This document shows, piece by piece, positions 18,430-30,352 of a stretch of 64,000 nucleotides of DNA. Under the pieces are notes generated by a model. The model did no database searches. It had not been told where the DNA came from and worked only from the letters and a program-made list of their open reading frames with translations. Made by a program: the position numbers and the translations under genes. The DNA is taken from contig NZ_SMBX01000001.1 of NCBI RefSeq assembly GCF_004342005.1, forward strand, positions 310,001-374,000, given 5' to 3'. Each line of letters begins with the position of its first letter. The stretch's first letter is position 1. This DNA comes from Paracandidimonas soli (GTDB lineage Bacteria > Pseudomonadota > Gammaproteobacteria > Burkholderiales > Burkholderiaceae_B).

Positions 18430-19458
18430 TTACCGGTGCAGCTTGCGGATGCCCGCGATGCCATGCGCGCCGTGCGCCATGGCGTCGGCCAGGGTATCGC
18501 TGCTTTGCCCGCCCAGCGCGAACACGGGAAGCCCCGCGCCGCGCAGGCATTCGGCGAACGCCTCCCATCCCATGCCTGCCCGTTGCGGATGCGAGGGAGT
18601 ATCCAGCACATGGCCCAGCACCGCGAAGTCCGCATCCAGCTTGCGCGCCAGGGAGATTTCCTCGGCATCGTGGGTAGAGACGCCGACCATGCCCGCGGGC
18701 CGGGGACTGCCCTGGCGCAGCAGGTAGCGCGCATCCTCGGCGCGCAGGTGCACGCCGTCGGCTTCCGCCCACCAGGATTCAGGGTGGATGCTGTTCACCA
18801 GGCATTTCGCGCCATGGTCGCGGCAGCGCTGCAGTACTTGCTCGAAGGCATGGCGCAGGTCGCCGTAAGAGTCGAATATTTTTTGCCTGGGCGAGACGGA
18901 CGCATCATGCTCGCTTCGACCCTGCGTATAGCGCAACTGCCAGGCGGGTTCGCGGAACTGGACCAGGCGCACGCCGTCCGCCAGCGCGGCGTCGAGGCGT
19001 TCCAGGAAGGCGGGCAGCCCTTCGGCATTCTCGATGGAACTGAGCAGATAGCGCGTGGGCAGGCGCAGCCAGCGCAGCGGCGGCTCCGTGGCGGGCAGCA
19101 ACGGGGAAACCGGCAGAGGCTGGTCGGGATGGATCCAGGCCAGCGCCTGGTTCTCCGCGCTTTCCGGCGTGCCTTCCCAGCCTGTGACGCGGCAGAACAT
19201 CAGGTGCACGATGTTCTTGGGATATTCGTGGGTGTACTCTACCCACGGCGTCGACTGCGTGACCTGTATGTTGAGCTCTTCCTGCAGTTCGCGCGCCAGG
19301 GCCTGCAGCACGGTCTCGCCTGGTTCGATCTTGCCGCCGGGCAGCTCCCACCAGCCCTCCCAGGGCTTGCCCTCGGGCCGCTGGCCCAGCAGCAGGGAGC
19401 CATCGGGGCGCAGGATCAGTCCCGCGGCGACGTAGATATGCGGCTTGGCGTCAGACAT
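18430..19458 (-). CDS. Nudix hydrolase fused to a ThiE-like domain
   Basis: A 342-residue two-domain protein. Residues about 8-135 form a MutT-type Nudix hydrolase with the complete Nudix box GKIEPGETVLQALARELQEE. Residues about 140-342 form a TIM-barrel domain like thiamine phosphate synthase (VRLVQFREP, DGVHLRAED, GVSTHDAEEISLARKLDADFAVLGHV, VFALGG). The fusion is common in gamma- and betaproteobacteria, where the Nudix half is thought to clean oxidised nucleotides. The second half lacks certainty as a true thiamine enzyme, since several phosphate-loop residues differ. The start overlaps the stop of the DUF815 gene by eight bases. Confidence 0.88.
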   Translation of the reverse strand: MSDAKPHIYVAAGLILRPDGSLLLGQRPEGKPWEGWWELPGGKIEPGETVLQALARELQEELNIQVTQSTPWVEYTHEYPKNIVHLMFCRVTGWEGTPESAENQALAWIHPDQPLPVSPLLPATEPPLRWLRLPTRYLLSSIENAEGLPAFLERLDAALADGVRLVQFREPAWQLRYTQGRSEHDASVSPRQKIFDSYGDLRHAFEQVLQRCRDHGAKCLVNSIHPESWWAEADGVHLRAEDARYLLRQGSPRPAGMVGVSTHDAEEISLARKLDADFAVLGHVLDTPSHPQRAGMGWEAFAECLRGAGLPVFALGGQSSDTLADAMAHGAHGIAGIRKLHR

Positions 19459-20317
19459 GGCGGGCCGCCCAGTCACGCGCGAACTGGCGTGCGACTCGTC
19501 CGGAGCGGGAGCCCCGTTCCAGCGCCCACTGCAGCGCCTCCGTACGCGATTCGGCAATGTTTTCTTCGGAGCAGCCGTGCACGCGCAGCCAGTGCTGCAC
19601 GATGTGCAGGTAGTCGTCCTGCTTGAAGGGGTAGAACGACAGCCACAGGCCGAAACGCTCGGACAGCGAGATCTTTTCCTCGACGGTTTCCCCGGGATGG
19701 ATTTCGCCGTCTGCCTGGTGCTTGGCCGCCAGGTTCTCGCTCATGTATTCCGGCATCAGGTGGCGGCGGTTGGAGGTGGCGTAGATCAGCACGTTGTCGC
19801 CGGAGGCTGCGATCGAGCCGTCCAGCACCGATTTCAGCGCCTTGTAGCCGGCCTCGCCTTCCTCGAAGGACAGGTCGTCGCAGAAAATCAGGAAGCGTTC
19901 CGGGCGGGCGTCCAGCAGCTCCACGATGTCGACGAGATCGACCAGGTCGTTCTTGTCGATCTCCACCAGGCGCAGGCCCTGGTCCGCGTAAGCAGCCAGC
20001 ATGGCCTTGACCAGCGAGCTTTTGCCGGTGCCCCGGGCGCCGGTCATCAGGACGTTGTTCGCCGGCTTCTTCTGCAGGAAATGGCGCGTATTCCGGTCGA
20101 TGATTTCCTTCTGGCGCTCGATGTGCTGCAGATCGTCCAGGCTGATGCGCGACACCATCTGCACGGCTTGCAGCCATCCCGTGGCGCCGCGCCTGCGCCA
20201 GCGGAAGGCGTGGGCGGACCAGTCGGTGGGAGGCGGGGCGGGGGGAAGCCAGGCTTCAAGCTGGGCCAGCACGCGCTCTGCGCGCGCCATCAATGTCGTC
20301 AGGTCCGGGGTACTCAC
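19451..20317 (-). CDS. DUF815-family AAA-like ATPase
   Basis: A 288-residue P-loop ATPase. MTGARGTGKSS is the Walker A motif and FLIFCDDLSF the Walker B. An ATSNRRHLMPEY segment acts as sensor 1 and is followed by a GETVEEKISLSERFGLWLSFYPF stretch, all characteristic of DUF815 proteins. Function in the cell is unknown. The start is inferred to be GTG at 20317, nine residues before the first internal ATG, because a GGAGAG site precedes it; the long upstream open frame has no family similarity. It is divergent from ispB. Confidence 0.88.
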   Translation of the reverse strand: MSTPDLTTLMARAERVLAQLEAWLPPAPPPTDWSAHAFRWRRRGATGWLQAVQMVSRISLDDLQHIERQKEIIDRNTRHFLQKKPANNVLMTGARGTGKSSLVKAMLAAYADQGLRLVEIDKNDLVDLVDIVELLDARPERFLIFCDDLSFEEGEAGYKALKSVLDGSIAASGDNVLIYATSNRRHLMPEYMSENLAAKHQADGEIHPGETVEEKISLSERFGLWLSFYPFKQDDYLHIVQHWLRVHGCSEENIAESRTEALQWALERGSRSGRVARQFARDWAARHV

Positions 20318-20604
20318 GGAAAACTCTCCAGAAAACCAGGGATGAGCCTTGCGGGGCGGCATCCCAGAAACGCAGAACTTCCGATTATCGCCATTTTTCG
20401 CCTCGCATGGGACAAAGTGCAATAATGACGACAGCCTGAAACCGTATAATCCGGGGTGCGATATCAGGACCGCGAAGATGGGCGCGCTGCGTTTCATCCC
20501 TTTGCACGGCCGGTGTCGGATGGTCGGGCTGCTGTCCATGGCTCTTTGTTTGTCTCGTGTTCCGCCGGCGTCATGGCCGGCGTGTCTTGAATCCGGATCC
20601 TGTC

Positions 20605-21570
20605 TTGAATCTCCCTGAACTCCTCGCTCCCGTCGCCGATGACATGCATGCCGTCGATACGGTCATCCGTGCCCGCCTTGATTCCGAAGTGGTGCTGATC
20701 CGCACGATCGGCGAGTACATCGTCAGCGGCGGAGGCAAGCGCATGCGGCCCGCCCTGGTGCTGATGATCGCCAACGCGCTGGGCTACCAGGGCAGCAAGC
20801 ACCATCTGCTGGCCGCGGTGGTCGAGTTCATCCATACCGCCACCTTGCTGCACGACGACGTGGTCGACGAGTCCGACATGCGCCGCGGGCGCAGCACGGC
20901 CAATGCGGTATTCGGCAACGCCGCCAGCGTGCTGGTGGGAGATTACCTGTATTCGCGTTCGTTCGAGATGATGGTCGAAAGCGACTCCATGCCCGTCATG
21001 TCGATCCTGTCCAATGCCACCACGGTCATTGCCGAAGGCGAAGTGCTGCAGTTGCTGAACGTGCACGACCCCGACGTTTCCCTGGAGCGCTACCTGCAGG
21101 TCGTGCGCTACAAGACGGCCAAGCTGTTCGAGGCCGCCGCCGAAGTCGGGGCCATCATCGCTGGAGCTACGCCGCAGCAGCAGACACAGGCCGCCGCCTA
21201 TGGCCGCCATGTCGGCACGGCATTCCAACTGGTGGACGATGTGCTGGACTACACGGGCGATGCCGGAGAGCTGGGCAAGAATGTGGGCGACGACCTGCGC
21301 GAGGGCAAGCCGACGATGCCGCTCATCCGCGTCATGGAAACCGGCACGCCGGAGCAGCGCCAGCTCATCCAGGATGCCATCCGCACCGGAGAGGCGGACT
21401 TCGCCGCCGTGGCGCAGGCAATCCAGGCGACCGACGCGCTGGAATACACCCGCCAGGCCGCCCGGAACGAGGCCGAGCTGGCGCGCCAGGCGCTGCAGGA
21501 CTGGCCTGTTTCCGTATATCAGAAAAATTTGATAGAATTCTGCTCTTTCGCGGTCGATAGAAATCACTGA
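20605..21570 (+). CDS. ispB: Octaprenyl diphosphate synthase
   Basis: A trans-isoprenyl diphosphate synthase (about 321 residues) that makes the ubiquinone side chain. It has the first aspartate-rich motif LLHDDVVDESDMRRG, the second motif FQLVDDVLDY, and the GGKRMRPALVL substrate-binding region. Start choice is uncertain: TTG at 20605 gives the MNLPELLAP N-terminus expected for IspB, while GTG at 20557 and TTG at 20587 are in frame upstream. It is followed 72 bases later by a tRNA-Pro. Confidence 0.93.
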   Translation: MNLPELLAPVADDMHAVDTVIRARLDSEVVLIRTIGEYIVSGGGKRMRPALVLMIANALGYQGSKHHLLAAVVEFIHTATLLHDDVVDESDMRRGRSTANAVFGNAASVLVGDYLYSRSFEMMVESDSMPVMSILSNATTVIAEGEVLQLLNVHDPDVSLERYLQVVRYKTAKLFEAAAEVGAIIAGATPQQQTQAAAYGRHVGTAFQLVDDVLDYTGDAGELGKNVGDDLREGKPTMPLIRVMETGTPEQRQLIQDAIRTGEADFAAVAQAIQATDALEYTRQAARNEAELARQALQDWPVSVYQKNLIEFCSFAVDRNH

Positions 21571-21642
21571 CGCCCTGGGGCTTCGGCGGTTTTCCCGGCA
21601 AGGCCGCGCCTGCCGCGTTTGCGTGGCAGGCAAGCGAAAAAT

Positions 21643-21719
<77 letters not shown>

Positions 21720-21727
21720 GGTTTTCC

Positions 21728-21762
21728 AAGCCGGATCAGCCTATGCTTGATCCGGCTTTTTT
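21728..21762 (+). terminator. Rho-independent terminator after tRNA-Pro
   Basis: Perfect 11-base-pair stem AAGCCGGATCA/TGATCCGGCTT with a nine-base loop, running into a run of T. It ends the ispB/tRNA-Pro transcript. Confidence 0.92.
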
Positions 21763-21837
21763 GCGTTTTGCATGCCGAGGATGCGAGTCTCGGGTTGCAA
21801 GGGTATGATGCAAGCGCACATCAGCAGGAGCGAAACC

Positions 21838-22038
21838 ATGTCCCGAAAACATGAATCCTTGGATCCGGACGAAGTCGCCCTGATCCAGTGGTGTACCGAG
21901 GTTGAAGAGTTGTTCGTCAAAGCCGGTGCGCCGCGTGGGGAAGCACAGCAATATATCGAAGACGAAGCCGAATGGTTGACCGATATGTTTTACGAGGGGC
22001 TGAGCCCGGAGGAAGCGGCCAAGGCGGCATTAAAGTGA
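21838..22038 (+). CDS. Small acidic protein of unknown function (66 aa)
   Basis: A short open frame with a good AGGAG site ahead of the ATG at 21838. The product (66 residues) is very acidic, with a pattern of DPDEVALIQWCTEVEELF and a YEGLSPEEAAKAALK tail that looks like a small helical bundle. It contains one cysteine and no membrane segment. Codon use matches the surrounding core genes, which supports it being real. No function is recognised. Confidence 0.75.
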   Translation: MSRKHESLDPDEVALIQWCTEVEELFVKAGAPRGEAQQYIEDEAEWLTDMFYEGLSPEEAAKAALK

Positions 22039-22092
22039 TGGTGTGTGGCGACTAGTGCCTGGCCGTGGAGCAAGCCACGAGGTTTTTTCCGG

Positions 22093-22749
22093 TCAGATCG
22101 ATCCATACCGCTTCAGCAGGAAAAAGCACAAACATGCTGCGCCGGCCAGGATCAGGGTGAGTTCGTTGGCGCACTGGAATTCGCCGTCCAGCACATGGTT
22201 GTAGATGGCGAGGGAAACGGTTTCCGTGCGCCCGGAAATATTGCCGCCCAGCATGATGGACATCCCCACCTCTCCCATGCCCCGGCCTCCGGACAGGACG
22301 ATGCCTGTCACCAGCCCCCGTTTCGCCAGGGGCATGTCGACCCGGAAGAACGTGGCGCCGCGCGACAGCCCCATGGTGGCGGAAGCCTCGCGCAGATTGG
22401 CGTCCACTTCCAGCAGCGCGGCCTGGACGCTCTTGGCCATGAGGGGCAGTCCGGCCACGAAAGATGCGATCACCAGACCAGGCAGCGAAAACACGATGGA
22501 TGGGCGCCATGCCTCGGGCAGCAGCCCGGTCAGCCAGCCGTGGTGCCCCAGAGCCAGCAGCAGGGCGTATCCGAGCACGATGGGCGGGAAGATCAGCGGG
22601 AGCGTCACGATGACATCCAGGATGTCGCGGCCCGGCAGGTGCGTGCGCGCCAGTATCCAGGCGATCAGGCAGCCCAGCGTCAATTGCAGCAATAGGCTCC
22701 ATGCCACGACCTTGACAGTCAGCAGGACGGAGCCGCTCCCGCACTCCAT
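22093..22749 (-). CDS. modB: Molybdate ABC transporter permease
   Basis: A 218-residue inner-membrane permease with five predicted helices. The cytoplasmic coupling loop (EASATMGLSRGATFFRVDMPLAKRGLVTG) is the EAA motif of ABC permeases, and the TLPLIFPPIVLGY segment matches ModB. It follows modA with a 12-base gap. The ATPase gene modC, usually next, is absent: the strand continues with no ATPase before the small acidic protein at the other side. The ATPase must be encoded elsewhere. Confidence 0.9.
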   Translation of the reverse strand: MECGSGSVLLTVKVVAWSLLLQLTLGCLIAWILARTHLPGRDILDVIVTLPLIFPPIVLGYALLLALGHHGWLTGLLPEAWRPSIVFSLPGLVIASFVAGLPLMAKSVQAALLEVDANLREASATMGLSRGATFFRVDMPLAKRGLVTGIVLSGGRGMGEVGMSIMLGGNISGRTETVSLAIYNHVLDGEFQCANELTLILAGAACLCFFLLKRYGSI

Positions 22750-22761
22750 GGTGCGGCGGGT

Positions 22762-23517
22762 TTATTCGGCGCGCAGGCCGAACTTTTCCAGAATGGCCTG
22801 GGCTTCCCGGCTTTGCAGGTACTCTGTCCAGGCCTTGACGGCGGGATTGCCGACATGGTCCGGGCGCACGCCGATGCTGATTTCTATCGGGGTGTGGCAG
22901 TCGTCTTCCAGTAGCACATATCCCCCAATGCGGTTTTCCAGCGCCAGGGCTTCGGTCAGGTTGACGAATCCGGCATCCACCTCGCCCGTGGCGACGTAGG
23001 TGCCGACCTGTGGCACGGTATCGGCTTCCAGCAGCTTGCCCGCCAGCGCTTCGTCCAGCTTCCAGTGCGTCATGCATTGCGTGGCCGCCTTGCCGTAGAC
23101 GGCGCGCTTCGTATCCGGCAACGCGATGCGCGCTACCGATTCATGCTGCAGGTCCTGGATGCCTTGCAGGGTGTGTCCGGCCTTGTAGATCAATGCCAGC
23201 CGCCCCGCGCCCAGCGGCATGTATTGATCCGCCAGGCCCATGGGTTCCAGGAATGCCCGGTCGCCGAGCAGCAGCATGATGTCCGGCGATTGCCTGGCCT
23301 GCGTTTCTATCTGCTTCATGTGTCCGAAGCTGGCTTCCACCTTGATGTTGCTGCGCTGTCTGAAGTCGCTGATCAGGGCCATCAGCGGCTTGCGGTACCC
23401 TGCGCCGGCGGCGATGTGCAGCGTTTCGGCTGTCTGGGCTGCTGCAAAGGGAGCCAGCAAGCTGGCCAGTGCAATGGCGATAATTGCGGTCATGGCTTTG
23501 CGGACAAAACTGGACAT
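22762..23517 (-). CDS. modA: Molybdate ABC transporter periplasmic binding protein
   Basis: A 251-residue periplasmic protein with a signal peptide ending after the ALASLLAPFAAAQ segment. The mature part begins TLHIAAGAGYRKPL and contains SFGHMKQIETQ, KRAVYGKAATQ and VGTYVATGEVDAGFV, the pattern of ModA/WtpA-type oxyanion-binding proteins. A near-perfect ModE operator lies 26 bases upstream. Confidence 0.9.
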   Translation of the reverse strand: MSSFVRKAMTAIIAIALASLLAPFAAAQTAETLHIAAGAGYRKPLMALISDFRQRSNIKVEASFGHMKQIETQARQSPDIMLLLGDRAFLEPMGLADQYMPLGAGRLALIYKAGHTLQGIQDLQHESVARIALPDTKRAVYGKAATQCMTHWKLDEALAGKLLEADTVPQVGTYVATGEVDAGFVNLTEALALENRIGGYVLLEDDCHTPIEISIGVRPDHVGNPAVKAWTEYLQSREAQAILEKFGLRAE

Positions 23518-23542
23518 GATGATTCCATCTCGAGATTGCGAT

Positions 23543-23566
23543 CGTTATATATTAACAAATATAACG
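23543..23566. promoter_or_regulatory. ModE-type operator ahead of modAB
   Basis: Perfect inverted repeat CGTTATAT - 8 bases - ATATAACG. This matches the known ModE box form (CGnTATAT, 6-8 bases, a TAYATAnCG-like half) in which molybdate-bound ModE represses mod genes. It sits between modA and ubiX. No modE gene is in the window. Confidence 0.8.
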
Positions 23567-23681
23567 GTTGGGCAGCCGCTGCGACAGAGAGCCTTTCCGC
23601 CCTCCATGTGGTGCCTGCCATGTGCGTTTTGGGCGATTGAAACGGTATGATGGTGGTTCACGATCGCCATTTTCCAGACTC

Positions 23682-24287
23682 ATGACAAGCCCCGCCACCT
23701 CCAGACCCAAACGCATCATCGTCGGCATCACCGGCGCGTCCGGCGCCATTTATGGCGTGCGCGCGCTGGAGCTGCTGACGCTTGCCGGCGTGGAAACGCA
23801 CCTGGTCGTCAGCCGCTCGGCCGCGCTGACGCTCAGCCAGGAGATGGGGCTGCGGCCCGCCGACGTGATGCAAAAGGCCACGGTTGCGCATGCGGTGCAG
23901 GATGTGGGGGCGACGATTTCCAGCGGATCGTTTCCCGTCGACGGCATGCTGATCGCGCCATGCTCGATCCGCACGCTGTCCGAGATCGTCACCGGTGTGA
24001 CGTCCAGCCTGATGTCCAGGGCCGCGGACGTCACCTTGAAAGAGCGCAGGCGCTTGGTGCTGATGGTGCGTGAAACGCCGCTGCACCTGGGGCACTTGCG
24101 CAGCATGACGGCGGCGGCGGAAATGGGAGCGATCATCCTGCCCCCCGTTCCCGCCTTCTACAGTCTGCCGCAATCCATCGACGAAATGGTGAACCACACC
24201 GTGGGGCGCGCGCTTGACCTGTTCGGCGTGGACAGCGATGTCGTACGCCGCTGGCAGGGGATGGGTTCGGGGGCGACCGAGCCCTGA
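23682..24287 (+). CDS. ubiX: Flavin prenyltransferase UbiX
   Basis: A 201-residue UbiX enzyme, which makes prenylated FMN for UbiD-type decarboxylases. It starts RIIVGITGASGAIYGVRALELL with the glycine-rich FMN loop and contains SSGSFPVDGMLIAPCSIRTLSEI, RRLVLMVRETPLHLGHL and the GAIILPPVPAFYSLP motif, all typical. ATG 23682 gives the family length; the upstream extension is a shadow. It converges with ppc. Confidence 0.95.
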   Translation: MTSPATSRPKRIIVGITGASGAIYGVRALELLTLAGVETHLVVSRSAALTLSQEMGLRPADVMQKATVAHAVQDVGATISSGSFPVDGMLIAPCSIRTLSEIVTGVTSSLMSRAADVTLKERRRLVLMVRETPLHLGHLRSMTAAAEMGAIILPPVPAFYSLPQSIDEMVNHTVGRALDLFGVDSDVVRRWQGMGSGATEP

Positions 24288-24331
24288 CGGTTTTCGTAGC
24301 GCCCGGGCGTCGGTGGCTGCAGTCGGCCGCG

Positions 24332-27193
<2,862 letters not shown>

Positions 27194-27454
27194 GTTTGTC
27201 TTCCTGTCCTCTGGTTGCCGGTAGGGGGAGTTCCGCCTATGGATTTATTGTGAGGCGGGCAAAACCAAAACTATACGACAGAGGACGAAGGAAAGCAGGC
27301 GCGGTAATTCCCTTACGGAATGTAGGACATGGCGGGCGAAATTGATATTCGTCATTTTTGCTCCATGGGTACCGGTGAGATCATATGTAAGTATTAATTG
27401 TTCGCATTTACATTTCTGTCCTGCTGCCGGCGGGGCATTCCTTCGGAACCCATC

Positions 27455-29581
27455 ATGCACTTCAAACGCAAACAGAGCAGCCTGGCGATCGGCCTGGCAT
27501 TTGCCGCGCTGTGGCCCGCGCTGTGGCCCGCGCTCGGCCAGGCGCAGGTCACGACCTTGCCATCCATCAGGGTGGCGCCGCAGGAAAGCACGCCCTTGCA
27601 GCCGAATACCGCGCAGGAGCGCAAGCGGCTGGACCAGGTGCCCGGCGGCACCAACCTGATCGTCCCCAAGGAGCAGGAGCGCCAAGCCACGCTGCGCGAT
27701 GTGCTGGACTATCAGCCCGGCATCGTCGTGCAGGAGTTCTTCGGCGGGCTGGACCAGCCCAGGCTGAACATCCGGGGCTCCGGCATCCAGAGCAACCCCG
27801 TGAACCGGGGCGTGCTGCTCATGCAGGACGGCCTGCCGTTGAACGAGGCCGACGGCTCGTTCGTCATCAGCCTGCTGGAGTTGCGCAATACCGGCCTGGT
27901 AAGTGTCCGGCGCGGGGCGAATGCCATCAATCCGGGCGCGACCACACTGGGCGGCGAGCTGGACTTCCAGTCGCTGACGGGCACCAATCGCGAAGGCATC
28001 AAGATCGAAGGCGGCAGTTTCGGGCGCTTCGGCATCAACGCAGCCAAAGGTTTCCAGGGGGAACGCTTCGATGGCCGCATCAGCTTCAGCCACGATAAGA
28101 GCGACGGCTACCGCCATCACTCGCAATCGAGGCGCACCAATATGCAGGCCAACTTCGGCGCCAGGTTCGACAACGGCGTGGAAAATCGCACCTATCTGTC
28201 GTACACGGACCTGAAGTTCGACATCCCCAACGTCGTTTCCAAGGCGGCCATGGAGGACAATCCGCGCGGCGTCCTGGGCGATGGCAACACGATGCCGGAC
28301 CAGATGCAGAACGTTTACGATCGCGATCCCAACCGCAAGACGAAGCAGTTCCGCCTGGCCAATCGCACCTACTGGGGCACCGAAGCCCTGAATCATACGG
28401 TGGGCGTCTATTGGCAGACCATCGACGATACCTTCACCAATCCGACCACTTCCAGCCCCACCGACGGCCATACCTATGGTGTGCAGTGGCAGATGGCGGG
28501 CACGCAGGGCAGCCTGGACTACCGTTTCGGTCTGAACTGGGCGCGCACCGACATGGACCGCGAACTGCACGCAACGCGCCATGGCGAAAACTTCCTGAAA
28601 TTCGGAGACTACGACCTGCAGGCGGAGAACCGCAATGCCATGCTGGGGCTGGCCTGGCATTTCAACCCGCAATGGCAGGTCGTGGCGGACCTGAAGTACA
28701 GCCAGGCCATACGTGATGCGAAAGAACGCCTGTCGGGCAACCGCCTCGACCAGGACTGGAGCTACTTCAGTCCCAAGGTTGGCGTGATCTGGGCGCCGAA
28801 CGAAAACCAGCGCTGGTTCGCGAACATCAGCCGCAGCAATGAGGCGCCCACCTACTGGGAAATCATCGGCAACAATGTGCCGCCGGCCTTCGGCATGGGC
28901 AACAATGTGCCTGTATCGACCAGACTGAACCGCCTGGACATGCAAAAGGCCAATACCTTCGAGATCGGCGGCAACGGCACATGGGGCGCCGGGCGCGATG
29001 CGGTGAGCTGGTCGCTGACGCTGTACCGCAGCGAAGTCCGCAACGAGCTGATGGAAATCGCCGATGCCACGGGAGCGGTCAGCGAGGTCATCAACTATCG
29101 CGGCAAGACGCGCCACCAGGGCATAGAGCTCGGACTGGGAGGTTCCATCCATGGGCTGGGAGACGGCGCGCTGGATTACCGCCTGGCCTATACCTATAGC
29201 GATTTCCGCTTCCGCGACGGCCAATATGCGGGCAACCGCATCGCCGGCGTGCCGGAGCACCTGATAGGCGCCGAGTTGCTGTACCGCCTGGGCGGACTGC
29301 GTTTCGGGCCGAACGTGCGCTGGGTCTCCGAGGCGTATACCGACCATGCCAATACGGACGCCGACTACGCCAAGCGCGACGCCTACGCGCTCTGGGGCTT
29401 CAAGGTGGACTACCAGCACGACAAGCACTGGAGCGCCTTCATCCAGGCCGACAACATCTTCGACAAGACCTATGCCAGCAGCCACCTGATCCGCGCCAAG
29501 TATCCGGCTACGCCCGGCGCGCCCGGGTTCCTGCCGGGAACCGGACGCAGTTTCAGCGCCGGCCTGAGCTATCGCTTCTAA
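27455..29581 (+). CDS. TonB-dependent outer-membrane receptor
   Basis: A 708-residue outer-membrane receptor. The ATG at 27455 gives a signal peptide with a twice-repeated ALWP unit before AQA. A TonB-box-like TLPSIRVAP follows, then a plug domain with DVLDYQPGIVVQEFFGG, LNIRGSGIQSNPVNRGVLLMQDGLPLN and SVRRGANAINPGATTLGGELDF, then a 22-strand barrel ending in the aromatic residue SYRF. The substrate is unclear; siderophores are most common for the family, but no siderophore genes are nearby. A periplasmic cupin gene follows 22 bases later, a stable-looking pair. Confidence 0.88.
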   Translation: MHFKRKQSSLAIGLAFAALWPALWPALGQAQVTTLPSIRVAPQESTPLQPNTAQERKRLDQVPGGTNLIVPKEQERQATLRDVLDYQPGIVVQEFFGGLDQPRLNIRGSGIQSNPVNRGVLLMQDGLPLNEADGSFVISLLELRNTGLVSVRRGANAINPGATTLGGELDFQSLTGTNREGIKIEGGSFGRFGINAAKGFQGERFDGRISFSHDKSDGYRHHSQSRRTNMQANFGARFDNGVENRTYLSYTDLKFDIPNVVSKAAMEDNPRGVLGDGNTMPDQMQNVYDRDPNRKTKQFRLANRTYWGTEALNHTVGVYWQTIDDTFTNPTTSSPTDGHTYGVQWQMAGTQGSLDYRFGLNWARTDMDRELHATRHGENFLKFGDYDLQAENRNAMLGLAWHFNPQWQVVADLKYSQAIRDAKERLSGNRLDQDWSYFSPKVGVIWAPNENQRWFANISRSNEAPTYWEIIGNNVPPAFGMGNNVPVSTRLNRLDMQKANTFEIGGNGTWGAGRDAVSWSLTLYRSEVRNELMEIADATGAVSEVINYRGKTRHQGIELGLGGSIHGLGDGALDYRLAYTYSDFRFRDGQYAGNRIAGVPEHLIGAELLYRLGGLRFGPNVRWVSEAYTDHANTDADYAKRDAYALWGFKVDYQHDKHWSAFIQADNIFDKTYASSHLIRAKYPATPGAPGFLPGTGRSFSAGLSYRF

Positions 29582-29603
29582 TCTCCCTCCGGAAAGGTGA
29601 GCC

Positions 29604-30047
29604 ATGAAATCCATCAGCAAACTCCTTGGCATACTGGGCCTGGCGGCCCTCGTGCCGCTTGCCCAGGCCTACGATTCGTCGAAGGGTGATTTCCTGCTGC
29701 AGGCGGACCAGTTGCAATGGGAAGCGTCCGCCAAGACGCAGCGCCAACTGGTCCATGAAGATTCCGCATACCGCGTAAAGACCGTGCGCCTGCGTATCCC
29801 TCCCAATACCGATCTGCCGCCGCATGGCGTGAAGAACGGCTATTTCATCGCCACGGTCATCAGCGGGACCTTGCAGGTGGGCTTTGGCAAGACGTTCGAG
29901 GACGGCGGCCTGAAGACCCTGCCGCCGGGCGGCGTGTTCTCGCATCCCGACAGCCAGGAGCACTACGCGCGCACCGGCGCCGAGCCTGTGGTGCTGCAGG
30001 TGACAATCATCGAAGGCGAAAAGCCGGAGCAGCGCCACGCCCACTGA
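29604..30047 (+). CDS. Periplasmic cupin-domain protein
   Basis: A 147-residue protein with a signal peptide (cleavage after the LAQA-type segment near residue 22) and a single RmlC-like cupin barrel. The barrel includes PPHGVKNGYFIATVISGTLQVGFG and a second motif PPGGVFSHPDSQEHYARTG, with histidine ligands that could bind a metal. It lies 22 bases downstream of the TonB receptor, so it may help to process or hold the receptor's ligand in the periplasm. Function unknown. Confidence 0.8.
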   Translation: MKSISKLLGILGLAALVPLAQAYDSSKGDFLLQADQLQWEASAKTQRQLVHEDSAYRVKTVRLRIPPNTDLPPHGVKNGYFIATVISGTLQVGFGKTFEDGGLKTLPPGGVFSHPDSQEHYARTGAEPVVLQVTIIEGEKPEQRHAH

Positions 30048-30352
30048 TACTGGGTTTCTTATGCCGGCGTCTATCGGGCCGCTCAGACAGCGCCCGCCGA
30101 TTGCCCCCGCCTTCCCTACGGAAGCCCGCGGCGCTTTCGGACGGCGCGCCCACCCCGCACGGCCCGATAGACGCTCATACTGGGATAGATCGAAACATCA
30201 TCAAACAGGAAAACCCCCTGTCCTTTAATCGCAACATAGCGCGATCCCCCCGAGTCGCCCACCAGGGGAGCGCGGTTGCGGATGCCTGGCGGGGCATTTG
30301 GGATTATGATTAGTCTCTTTGACTCAATATTTGAACCTGACCGGGACTCATC
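30048..30352. other. Intergenic region with no identified feature (ahead of ilvD)
   Basis: About 305 bases. A 70-codon open frame is visible but has no family features and no Shine-Dalgarno site. The region should hold the ilvD promoter; no terminator or riboswitch was recognised. Confidence 0.4.

Noticed and set aside
18430-19557. Longer start for the Nudix/ThiE protein at 19557
   Set aside because: The extra 33 residues are a frame-shifted read of the ATPase gene; ATG 19458 gives the normal Nudix N-terminus.
17002-19626. Long plus-strand open frame of 874 codons opposite mpl and the Nudix gene
   Set aside because: Low-complexity, Arg/Gly/Gln-rich translation with no family motif. It is the antisense shadow of well-supported minus-strand genes in GC-rich DNA.
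27385-27413. Fur or Zur box ahead of the TonB receptor
   Set aside because: Only the outer six bases form an inverted repeat; it does not match a Fur or Zur consensus convincingly, so no regulator is assigned.
27245-29632. Minus-strand open frame of 795 codons opposite the TonB receptor
   Set aside because: The receptor has a signal peptide, plug motifs and terminal aromatic residue on the plus strand; the antisense frame has no motif.
30101-30313. 70-codon open frame upstream of ilvD
   Set aside because: No ribosome site or family feature; composition unlike neighbouring genes.
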